This document shows, piece by piece, positions 1 through 6,258 of a DNA stretch of 8,609 bases. Under the pieces are notes generated by a model. That model made no database searches. It worked only from the letters and a program-made list of their open reading frames with translations, and was not told where the DNA came from. The translations under genes were made by a program, and so were the position numbers. This stretch comes from Parelusimicrobium sp031549165 (GTDB lineage Bacteria > Elusimicrobiota > Elusimicrobia > Elusimicrobiales > Elusimicrobiaceae), in contig JAVBQE010000148.1 of assembly GCA_031549165.1 (NCBI GenBank), positions 1-8,609 of the forward strand, read 5' to 3'. Within the stretch, counting starts at the first letter, position 1. Each line of letters begins with the position of its first letter.

Positions 1-1
1 A

Positions 2-325
2 GAAGAAAAAGCATTTGCGGACTTGAAGGAAAAAGAAAGAATCCGCGCGGCTGAAAATGCGCGCCTTGCCAAAGAAGCCGCAGCAAGGAAAGCCAAAGAG
101 GATCTGGAACGCAGGCTGCGTGAAGAAGAAGAAAGAAGGAAAAATCCTGCGCGCGAAGTTATCGGAAGAATTAATTTACAGGGCATTGTTAACAGAGAGG
201 CATTCATTAATGACAGGGTTTACACCGTAGGCCAGAGCGTTATGGGTGCGCGCATACTTACTATTACCGACGGAGAAGTGTTGTTTAGCTACAAGGGGCA
301 GAATTTTACTAAAAAAATAAAATAA
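2..325 (+). CDS. PilP/GspB-like pilus assembly protein, 3' end only (5' truncated by window edge)
   Basis: The reading frame is open from the left edge to the TAA at 323-325, giving about 107 visible residues. A TTG at 23 could be taken as a start, but the frame continues upstream with the same charged composition, so it is more likely an internal Leu. The first ~45 residues are rich in Glu, Lys, Arg and Ala, as in a coiled coil or periplasm-spanning helix. The last ~55 residues form a compact beta-type domain (INLQGIVNREAFINDRVYTV, then a VGQ.V.GA turn, ending SYKGQNFTKKIK). That pattern resembles the C-terminal domain of PilP, GspC or GspB proteins, which dock on the secretin. Its place directly before the secretin matches PilP in pilMNOPQ operons. 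The family call rests on pattern and position only; it could equally be a GspB-type assembly factor. Confidence 0.6.
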   Translation, partial: EEKAFADLKEKERIRAAENARLAKEAAARKAKEDLERRLREEEERRKNPAREVIGRINLQGIVNREAFINDRVYTVGQSVMGARILTITDGEVLFSYKGQNFTKKIK

Positions 326-346
326 ATGCACGGTAATTTCAACATA

Positions 347-377
347 TTGTTACAAATGCAAGAAAAAAAGATAGAAT
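347..377 (+). promoter_or_regulatory. Weak candidate sigma70-type promoter upstream of the secretin gene
   Basis: The 128-base gap between the PilP-like gene and the secretin start is one of the largest gaps in the window and is AT-rich. TAGAAT at 372-377 matches a -10 box in five of six positions. Possible -35 elements are TTGTTA at 347-352 (19-base spacer) or TTACAA at 350-355 (16-base spacer). A separate TTGACG at 382-387 resembles a -35 box but has no good -10 at a normal distance. No start site can be fixed from sequence alone, and the secretin may simply be co-transcribed with the upstream gene. Confidence 0.2.
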
Positions 378-442
378 ATTTTTGACGATTTTTTAGAAGT
401 AGGTAAGAAGTAAGCTTTAAAATAATTTAGTAATGAACATAC

Positions 443-448
443 AGGAGG
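443..448 (+). promoter_or_regulatory. Ribosome binding site AGGAGG fixing the secretin start
   Basis: A perfect AGGAGG lies five bases before the ATG at 454. The longer in-frame start at 433 has no comparable site and would add seven residues before the signal peptide. The start at 454 gives a standard signal peptide beginning MKRSLMVFGL. Confidence 0.85.
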
Positions 449-453
449 CGTTA

Positions 454-1971
454 ATGAAAAGAAGTTTAATGGTATTCGGGCTGTTTTGTTTGTCGCTTTT
501 CATGGCGGTAAACGGAAGTGCCCAGATGGACAACAAAATAGAATTGCCGTCGGACGAGGATGTTGCTTCGGCCGCCCCGAGCGCTATGGCCAACAAAGAG
601 GAGACAGCTCTTTACAGAGACGAGGTTTCTTCTCCGCTTGATAAAAGGGTTACTATAAGAGTGTCCAGCGTGCCTATAGCTACATTCTTAAACAGCATTT
701 CCGCACAGGCAAAAATAAACTTCATCATGGGCGAAGAATTCGCCAACAAAAAGGTTACGGCCTCACTTACAAGGGTAACGGTAAGAGAAGCGCTGGACAC
801 TTTACTTAGAGTGCAGGGTTTAACCTACCAGCGCATCGGCAAGAGCGACAGCTACGTCGTTACCAAACGCTCCGGCGACGCGCCTGACGTTGTTACCAAA
901 ATTTATACCTTAAACTATATCTCTCTTAACGGCGGCACAGGCAGCGCTTCCTCTAACGCTTCTGCTTCTTCCTCTGCCTCTTCGGGCGGCGCAGACGGCG
1001 GCTTAAGCGGCGGCACATTAAGCTCTATGGTTAGCGGTGCTTCCACAGGCGGCGGCGCGGCTTCCGGCGGCGACGTTATGGAAATTATCAGAAGCACAAT
1101 GTCTCCCCAGGGTAAAATAGCCGTTGACCCCAGGACGAACAAGCTTATCGTTACCGACGTGCCTGAAGTTTTTCCGCAGCTTGAAAACATTATCGCCGAG
1201 CTGGACATTAAGCCTCCGCAGATTTTAATTGAGGCTAAAATCGTTGAGCTTACCAAAACAAGCGGCCTTTCTTTAGGTCTTGAATATGGCGGCGCGGACG
1301 GTTCCATCTTTAAATTTACAGGCCCTGCCAGAACTGTTGACATCAACTATGTTAACGGCGTAGGCGTGAGCGGCTGGAGCTACATTTTCCCCAGCTCTCC
1401 TGTAGGCGCAGGCGGCGGCGACGGCACGGATTCGGACGCGTTCTTGGACTTTACGTCTTTTACCATCGTGCTTAAATCTTTATTACAGACGGGCGACGCT
1501 AAATTTTTAGGTAAGCCCAAAGTTGTTACGCTTAACAACCAGCCTGCCAGAATTGAGGCCAGCAAAGATGCCGCCATCGGCACCACGCAGACCGACAATG
1601 GCCAGACCGGTACCACCAGCAGCTCTGCGGAAAGAAAAACCGTGGGCTTAATACTTGAAGTTGTACCGCAGGTTAACAGAGAAGGCTACATTACGCTTTT
1701 AGTTAACCCCTCTTACTCAGACGTTACGGCGTCCAACGTAAAAGATACTTTTGATACCATTAAACGCTCTGCGCAGACATTAGTGCGCGTGAAAAACGGC
1801 CAGACGGTAGTGCTGGGCGGGCTGTTATCATCAAGAGAGCTTACGCAGATCAGAAAAGTACCTTTCCTCGGTGAAATACCTGTTTTGGGCTGGTTATTTA
1901 CAAGTAAGACAAGCCAGAAAGAAAATACCGACATGGTTATTTTCATAACGCCTACAATACTTGCAGACTAA
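454..1971 (+). CDS. pilQ: Type IV pilus / type II secretion secretin (PilQ/GspD-like)
   Basis: This 505-residue protein should form the multimeric outer-membrane channel through which the filament passes. Residues 1-23 form a signal peptide with probable cleavage after GSA. Residues ~66-138 match an STN/N0 domain, including VTIRVSSVPIATFLNSIS. Residues ~148-258 form a secretin N-type repeat containing DPRTNKLIVTDVPEVFPQLE. This repeat is interrupted at ~160-206 by a Ser/Gly/Ala-rich, low-complexity insert. Residues ~260-503 are the secretin core, with the family signature VPFLGEIPVLGWLF at 469-482 and the C-terminal VIFITPTIL. The protein is shorter than typical PilQ and lacks visible AMIN domains, so domain content alone does not separate PilQ from GspD. 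The PilP-like gene upstream and the ATPase, platform and pilin genes downstream favour a pilus role. Secretin identity is near certain; the T4P versus T2SS assignment is inference. Confidence 0.93.
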   Translation: MKRSLMVFGLFCLSLFMAVNGSAQMDNKIELPSDEDVASAAPSAMANKEETALYRDEVSSPLDKRVTIRVSSVPIATFLNSISAQAKINFIMGEEFANKKVTASLTRVTVREALDTLLRVQGLTYQRIGKSDSYVVTKRSGDAPDVVTKIYTLNYISLNGGTGSASSNASASSSASSGGADGGLSGGTLSSMVSGASTGGGAASGGDVMEIIRSTMSPQGKIAVDPRTNKLIVTDVPEVFPQLENIIAELDIKPPQILIEAKIVELTKTSGLSLGLEYGGADGSIFKFTGPARTVDINYVNGVGVSGWSYIFPSSPVGAGGGDGTDSDAFLDFTSFTIVLKSLLQTGDAKFLGKPKVVTLNNQPARIEASKDAAIGTTQTDNGQTGTTSSSAERKTVGLILEVVPQVNREGYITLLVNPSYSDVTASNVKDTFDTIKRSAQTLVRVKNGQTVVLGGLLSSRELTQIRKVPFLGEIPVLGWLFTSKTSQKENTDMVIFITPTILAD

Positions 1972-1977
1972 CATACT

Positions 1978-2005
1978 TTGCGCGGGCCGGCTTCGGCCCG
2001 CGCAA
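1978..2005 (+). terminator. GC-rich hairpin between secretin and ATPase genes (attenuator or stability element)
   Basis: A perfect 12-base stem (TTGCGCGGGCCG paired with CGGCCCGCGCAA) encloses a GCTT loop and starts seven bases after the secretin stop codon. Only four T residues follow, after a five-base gap (2011-2014), so it is a poor intrinsic terminator. It could terminate partially, protect the 3' end of the upstream message, or mark an RNA processing point. The ATPase gene starts 30 bases later with no clear promoter, so full termination here seems unlikely. Confidence 0.55.
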
Positions 2006-2035
2006 GCTGATTTTCATAAAAAAAGGGTAGAATAA

Positions 2036-3763
2036 ATGAGCAAAAAACTGGGTGAAATTTTATTAGAGTCAGGCATAATTAATGAAGAGCAGCTTAAAAA
2101 AGCCTTACTCTACCATCAGCAGAACAATACGCAGCTGGGCGACGCTGCAATAAAATTAGGCTTCGCCTCAGAAGAACAGATAGCAGCAGCGCTTTCTAAA
2201 CATTTTTCTATCCCTTTCGCCTCAAAAGAAAATAACATTTTAATCCCCGAGCGTGACCAAAAACTGGATGAGTTGATTCCGGAAAAATTTGCGCGTGAAA
2301 ACCTAGTACTGCCATTATTTGCCGAAGAGAACGTTTTGGCTATCGCCATGTATGACCCGTCTAACCTGTTCCTGACGGAAAACATAAAGATGATAACCGG
2401 CCTTGACGTGCAGCCGTTTATTTCCAGCAAAAGCCAGTTGTTAAACGCCATAGAATTATTTTATGGTAAGAAAAATTTAATTGAAGAAGTTGTAGTTAAC
2501 CAAAACGTAAAAGTAGAAGCCGCAAACGAAGACGTAGAAGTGGTAGCCTCCGAAGGCAAACTGGACTTAGACGCTATGTCCGGCTCAAGCTCTCAGTTTA
2601 TTAAACTTGTTAACGCTATTTTAAAACAGGCCATCAGCGAGCGCACGTCTGACATTCACTTAGAGATGTTTGACGAAATGGTTTCCTTGCGCTTTCGTAT
2701 AGACGGCTCTTTGTACGAGCGTATGCCGCCGCCGAGGGAAGCGGTGTCTGCCATTATTTCCCGTATTAAAATTTTATCTAAATTAGACATCGCCGAAAAG
2801 CGTTTACCGCAGGACGGCAGCTTTGCTATTAAGTACCAAAATAGAACCATTGAAGTCCGTGTTTCCGTATGTCCGGCGGTGTTCGGTGAAAAGCTGGTGC
2901 TTCGTATTTTGGACAAAGGTACAAGCGCGCTTACGGTTGATAAACTCGGCTTTGAGCCCAGGCAAAGGGCGGACTTTTTGGCGGCAGCCAACATGCCCCA
3001 CGGCCTTATCTTCTTAACAGGCCCAACAGGTTCGGGTAAAACCACCACGTTAAACGCAGTTTTGACTACTATTAAAACGCCGGAATATAACTTCATGACG
3101 CTGGAAGATCCTGTTGAATACAAGTTGCAGGGTATCAGCCAGGTGCAGGTTAAGCCGTCCATCGGGTTAACGTTCGCGGCGGGGCTAAGGTCCTTCTTAC
3201 GTCAGGACCCGGACGTTATTCTAGTCGGTGAAGTCCGCGATAACGAGACGGCGGAAGCATGCTTAAAAGCTGCTTTAACAGGCCACTTAGTGCTTTCCAC
3301 TCTGCACACCAACGAAGCTTTGGGCGCTATTCCGCGTCTTATTGACATGGGTATGGAGCCGTTTCTTTTGTCCAGCTCACTGGCGCTAGTGGCGGCGCAG
3401 AGGCTTATAAGAATTTTATGTCCGCATTGCAGAAAGTCCTACGAGCCTACGAAAGAAATAATAGAACAGGCTTTAACGGAAGGCCATTTGGACAGAACCG
3501 AAGTGGGCACCTGGACATTTTATAAACAGGTGGGCTGCTCCAAATGTTCCAACACAGGCTTTTTAGGAAGACGCGCCATTTACGAAGTATTTAAAATCAA
3601 CGAAGAAATGCGCCAGATTATTTATAAAACGCAGGACTTGACGGAGCTTAAGAAGGCTGCCGTTGCGTCCGGCGCATGGAACTTGCGCGCGTCGGGCTGG
3701 CGCAAGGCTGTAAAGGGCGTTACCACTGTGGAAGAGATTTTAAGCACAACAACGCTTGACTAA
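2036..3763 (+). CDS. pilB: Type IV pilus / type II secretion assembly ATPase (PilB/GspE-like)
   Basis: This 575-residue cytoplasmic hexameric ATPase should power pilin polymerisation. Residues 1-~145 form an MshEN/T2SSE_N-type domain with two tandem repeats (LGEILLESGIINEEQLKKAL at 5-24 and LGDAAIKLGFASEEQIAAAL at 34-53). The catalytic part shows an Asp-box-like RTSDIHLE at 203-210, Walker A GPTGSGKTTT at 329-338, TLEDPVEY at 355-362, Walker B DVILVGEVRD at 393-402 and the His box GHLVLSTLHTNEA at 416-428. A zinc-type tetracysteine is formed by Cys462, Cys465, Cys501 and Cys504, a feature of extension ATPases (PilB/GspE) rather than PilT. All expected catalytic motifs are intact and the length is normal for the family. 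The start is preceded by a modest GGG at 2025-2027. It sits between the secretin and platform genes, as in many T4P loci; GspE is the alternative name. Confidence 0.95.
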   Translation: MSKKLGEILLESGIINEEQLKKALLYHQQNNTQLGDAAIKLGFASEEQIAAALSKHFSIPFASKENNILIPERDQKLDELIPEKFARENLVLPLFAEENVLAIAMYDPSNLFLTENIKMITGLDVQPFISSKSQLLNAIELFYGKKNLIEEVVVNQNVKVEAANEDVEVVASEGKLDLDAMSGSSSQFIKLVNAILKQAISERTSDIHLEMFDEMVSLRFRIDGSLYERMPPPREAVSAIISRIKILSKLDIAEKRLPQDGSFAIKYQNRTIEVRVSVCPAVFGEKLVLRILDKGTSALTVDKLGFEPRQRADFLAAANMPHGLIFLTGPTGSGKTTTLNAVLTTIKTPEYNFMTLEDPVEYKLQGISQVQVKPSIGLTFAAGLRSFLRQDPDVILVGEVRDNETAEACLKAALTGHLVLSTLHTNEALGAIPRLIDMGMEPFLLSSSLALVAAQRLIRILCPHCRKSYEPTKEIIEQALTEGHLDRTEVGTWTFYKQVGCSKCSNTGFLGRRAIYEVFKINEEMRQIIYKTQDLTELKKAAVASGAWNLRASGWRKAVKGVTTVEEILSTTTLD

Positions 3764-3771
3764 TTACTAAA

Positions 3772-3791
3772 TATCATTATATTTAATGATA
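3772..3791 (+). repeat. AT-rich inverted repeat between ATPase and platform genes
   Basis: An eight-base perfect stem, TATCATTA and TAATGATA, encloses a TATT loop eight bases after the ATPase stop. It is AT-rich, so thermally weak, and has no following T run; it could also be an operator-like palindrome. No protein can be assigned to it. The platform gene ribosome site AGGGAG at 3803-3808 lies just downstream. Confidence 0.35.
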
Positions 3792-3813
3792 GGGTTATAG
3801 AAAGGGAGAACAT

Positions 3814-5031
3814 ATGAAGAAATTTTCATACATAGTACAAGACGGCATGGGGAAGACCTTTAAGGGCTCCTTATCAGCAGAGAGCAGGGACAAGGCTGTT
3901 TTAGCCTTACAGGAAAAAGGTTTTATTATTTTGGAAGTTAAAGAAGGCGGCAAAGCAGCAGGCCCCGTGGGCAAAAAGTTCGGCGGCAAAGTGCCTAACC
4001 ACGTTATGGCGTTTTTTGGCGAGCAGCTTTCCACGCTTATCTCCGGCGGCGTGCCTTTGGTGAGAGCCATTTCACTTTTAGGCGAATACGCGGCCAACCC
4101 TAATTTAGGTTACGTGCTTAAACAGGTGGCAAGAGATATTTCAACAGGTTTAAGCTTACACTCCGCTATGGAAAAACACCCCAAAGTTTTTGATAACGTA
4201 TGGCTCTCCCTCGTGCAGGCGGGTGAAGTGGGCGGCCAGCTTCCGGAAACTTTGATGCAAATCGCGCTTTACGTTAAGAAGCAGGACGCTATTAAGAGTA
4301 AAATTATTACGGCTATCACATACCCGGCGATTTTGTTTACAATGTCCGTGGGCGTGCTCGTGTACTTCGTTGTGGGCATCGTGCCTACATTCGCGCAAAT
4401 ATTTGCGGACTTTAATATGTCGCTTCCCGCCATTACGATGACGGTTCTCTCTGTTTCCAGGCTGTTTACGCATCACTGGTTGTTGATGATTGTGGTGACG
4501 GTTATCGCATTTGTCGCTTTTAGAATGTATGTTAAGACGGAAGCCGGTAAAAGGAATTTCCACTCATTCCTTCTTTCCATGCCTTTGCTCGGTAACTTTA
4601 TTAAAAACATTTATTATGAGCGCATGCTTTCCACGCTTTCCACGCTTCTTAGGAGCGGTGTTACTATCTTAAACGCTATTACGGTGCTTGAGGAGAGCTT
4701 TGATTCTAACGTCATCATCCAGAACGCGCTCAAAAAAGCCAAAAAAGAAGTGTCCGAAGGTAAAAGCATTTCAGACTCCTTCAAAGACACGCATGTGTTC
4801 CCCGGTATCATGACGGAAATGATGCGTATGGGTGAAGAGTCCGGCCGCTTGCCCAACATTATTAACACGCTTGCTAAGTTTTATACAGACCATATTGACC
4901 AGTTTATCGCACGTTTCAGTGCGGTTATTGACCCTATTTTAATTGTGGGTGTCGGTGTTATCATCGGCGTGGTGGTTATGTCCATCTTCATGCCTATCTT
5001 CAAGATGTCACAGATGGGCAGCAACATGTAG
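3814..5031 (+). CDS. pilC: Inner-membrane platform protein of type IV pilus / type II secretion (PilC/GspF-like)
   Basis: This 405-residue polytopic membrane protein links the ATPase to pilin subunits in the inner membrane. A short N-terminal region (FSYIVQDGMGKTFKGSLSAE, residues 4-23) is typical of the family. Two T2SSF repeats follow, at about residues 65-190 and 267-393. In the first, FFGEQLSTLISGGVPLVRAI is followed by AGEVGGQLPETL at 136-147. In the second, MLSTLSTLLRSGVTILNAIT is followed by GEESGRLPNI at 340-349. Predicted membrane segments are about 166-192, 221-240 and 370-395, matching the usual three. Length is normal for PilC/GspF. The start has AGGGAG five bases upstream. The gene follows the ATPase by 50 bases, and its stop codon is part of a 13-base inverted repeat. 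Confidence 0.95.
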   Translation: MKKFSYIVQDGMGKTFKGSLSAESRDKAVLALQEKGFIILEVKEGGKAAGPVGKKFGGKVPNHVMAFFGEQLSTLISGGVPLVRAISLLGEYAANPNLGYVLKQVARDISTGLSLHSAMEKHPKVFDNVWLSLVQAGEVGGQLPETLMQIALYVKKQDAIKSKIITAITYPAILFTMSVGVLVYFVVGIVPTFAQIFADFNMSLPAITMTVLSVSRLFTHHWLLMIVVTVIAFVAFRMYVKTEAGKRNFHSFLLSMPLLGNFIKNIYYERMLSTLSTLLRSGVTILNAITVLEESFDSNVIIQNALKKAKKEVSEGKSISDSFKDTHVFPGIMTEMMRMGEESGRLPNIINTLAKFYTDHIDQFIARFSAVIDPILIVGVGVIIGVVVMSIFMPIFKMSQMGSNM

Positions 5032-5059
5032 CTTTTCTTTCAAAAGGAAAGAAAAGCTA
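5029..5059 (+). repeat. Long perfect inverted repeat spanning the PilC stop codon, before the pilin genes
   Basis: A 13-base stem, TAGCTTTTCTTTC paired with GAAAGAAAAGCTA, has the five-base loop AAAAG. The left arm begins with the TAG stop codon of the platform gene. Neither strand has a T run after the stem, so it is not a classic intrinsic terminator. It separates low-demand assembly genes from pilin genes, so an RNA processing or stability role is plausible but inferred. Confidence 0.5.
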
Positions 5060-5085
5060 TCGCGTCGTAGCGAAGCGAAGACGGA

Positions 5086-5091
5086 TAAAAT
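5086..5091 (+). promoter_or_regulatory. Possible -10 element before the first pilin gene
   Basis: TAAAAT at 5086-5091 matches a -10 box in five of six positions and lies about 26 bases before the first pilin start, inside an 86-base gap. The matching -35 position holds CGTCGT, a poor fit to TTGACA. This is a weak candidate for a separate pilin promoter; an activator or alternative sigma factor would be needed. Confidence 0.15.
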
Positions 5092-5117
5092 GCAAATGCA
5101 GCGCACAAGGGTAAATT

Positions 5118-5717
5118 ATGCATAAAAAAGGCTTTACATTAATAGAACTTCTTATCGTGGTGGTAATAGTAGCGCTTATACTGCTTGTTGCTGTGCCGTC
5201 ATTTAGGACAAACAGAATAGCAGGCGACAACCGCGCCGCCACCTCTATGCTGATCCAGCTCGGCACCGGCGCGCGTAATTATACTATAGAGCGCCGCGGC
5301 GGCATACCCCGCCCGTTGGGCGATGCAATGCGCAACATTACCGCTACAGACCTTACTGCTCTTGCAAGCTGTCCTGCCTCCACAGCAGTTACCTCAGACC
5401 CCGTGACTAACGTACGGAATATGTTTGCCTGCAATTATGCCCGCCCGTTTGAAAATACGGAAACGAACACGCGCGCTATATACAGAGGCTACGTATTTAC
5501 TGCCTGCCCGGATAATCCTGCCGCAGGCGACACCAGCTGTTGTTCTGCAAACGGTACTACGCCGAGAAAAGTAATAACGATGAATTTTAACGCAGCAGGC
5601 ACGCCAAACATTAACGCGGCAAATACGGCTAACAGATTCACAAACGCAGCGGCCTGCGCGTGGGTGGATGTTGAGGGGAATGTTGGTAATAACTATAACC
5701 TTAACGCGCCGATATAA
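5118..5717 (+). CDS. Type IV prepilin, PilE-like class A paralog 1 (six cysteines)
   Basis: This 199-residue pilin has a five-residue leader MHKKG, then FTLIELLIVVVIVALILL. Cleavage should fall after Gly5 and Phe6 becomes the methylated +1 residue; Glu10 is the essential +5 Glu. Residues 6-~28 form the hydrophobic helix that anchors the subunit in the membrane and packs in the filament core, with Pro27 at mature position 22. The globular part has six cysteines at 85, 105, 130, 141, 142 and 180, suggesting disulfides. The AGGG at 5108-5111 sits six bases before the ATG. It is the first and longest of three FTLIE pilins and directly follows the platform gene, so it is a reasonable candidate for the major subunit. 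That ranking is inference; expression is not visible. A T2SS major pseudopilin (GspG) is possible, but the GspG calcium-site pattern was not recognised. Confidence 0.85.
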   Translation: MHKKGFTLIELLIVVVIVALILLVAVPSFRTNRIAGDNRAATSMLIQLGTGARNYTIERRGGIPRPLGDAMRNITATDLTALASCPASTAVTSDPVTNVRNMFACNYARPFENTETNTRAIYRGYVFTACPDNPAAGDTSCCSANGTTPRKVITMNFNAAGTPNINAANTANRFTNAAACAWVDVEGNVGNNYNLNAPI

Positions 5718-5726
5718 GGAAAATTT

Positions 5727-6257
5727 ATGAATAAAACTAAAGGCTTTACATTAATAGAACTTCTGGTGGTGGTGGTAATTTTAGGCATACTTGCGGCCTT
5801 TGCTTTTACAAATTACCGCGCCAGCATGCAGACGGCAGATTATGACGCTGCTGTTGTAGTGCTCAACCAGATTGGCGCCGCCTACGAAAGAATGGAGCAG
5901 GACAATGCGGGCACACGCCTTGGCGAAGGGGAACTGGGGGACGACGCAATACCTGTAACCTGCGCTTACCGCTCCGCCGCAGCCGGCCAGCCCATAGCGG
6001 AAAATTTGATCAGCTGCGGTTATATGGACAATAAAGAATGGGCCAACTATAACTATAGGTTCTTTTTATTAAATTTAGGCAACAGCACAAAAATTACCGA
6101 TGTTCCGGCTAACTGCGCTGTACAACGCAACGGCCGCACTGGGTATGCCTGTATGGTAGCCAGGGCTAATGCGGGGAGGCATCTTAACGGCAACGTGGCC
6201 GCAAGGTATTATCCCAGAGAAGGCGTAATAGAAGCAACCGGCGGAGGCGCATATTAA
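5727..6257 (+). CDS. Type IV prepilin, PilE-like class A paralog 2
   Basis: This 176-residue pilin begins MNKTKGFTLIELLVVVVILG. Cleavage is expected after Gly6 with Phe7 at +1 and Glu11 at +5. The anchor helix runs to about residue 29. Unlike its two neighbours it has Thr28 rather than Pro at mature position 22, so the usual helix kink residue is missing. Four cysteines lie at 79, 97, 130 and 142. ISCGYMDNKEWANYNYRFF around 95-113 corresponds to the CGY motif in the third pilin. It starts nine bases after the previous stop with AAGGA just upstream, so it is clearly in the same transcript. Its first bases are identical to paralog 1 over 26 positions (5739-5764), pointing to duplication or gene conversion. 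It is probably a minor or alternative pilin; its exact role cannot be read from the sequence. Confidence 0.85.
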   Translation: MNKTKGFTLIELLVVVVILGILAAFAFTNYRASMQTADYDAAVVVLNQIGAAYERMEQDNAGTRLGEGELGDDAIPVTCAYRSAAAGQPIAENLISCGYMDNKEWANYNYRFFLLNLGNSTKITDVPANCAVQRNGRTGYACMVARANAGRHLNGNVAARYYPREGVIEATGGGAY

Positions 6258-6258
6258 T

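Noticed and set aside
433..453. Upstream start for the secretin adding seven residues
   Set aside because: The AGGAGG at 443-448 lies inside this extension and perfectly serves the ATG at 454, which also gives a standard signal peptide.
915..1346. 143-codon minus-strand open frame within the secretin gene
   Set aside because: It is antisense to a well supported secretin, is low-complexity Pro/Glu-rich where it mirrors the Ser/Gly insert, and has no family resemblance.
2656..3162. 168-codon minus-strand open frame within the ATPase gene
   Set aside because: It lies fully antisense to the conserved ATPase core and has no recognisable domain; its length is explained by codon bias of the real gene.
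4156..4563. 135-codon minus-strand frame rich in His, Arg and Asn inside the platform gene
   Set aside because: The composition looks like the complement of membrane-helix codons; no motif or supporting ribosome site was seen.
5070..5080. Short direct repeat GCGAAGCGAAG before the first pilin
   Set aside because: Two five-base units are expected by chance and no further copies are present.
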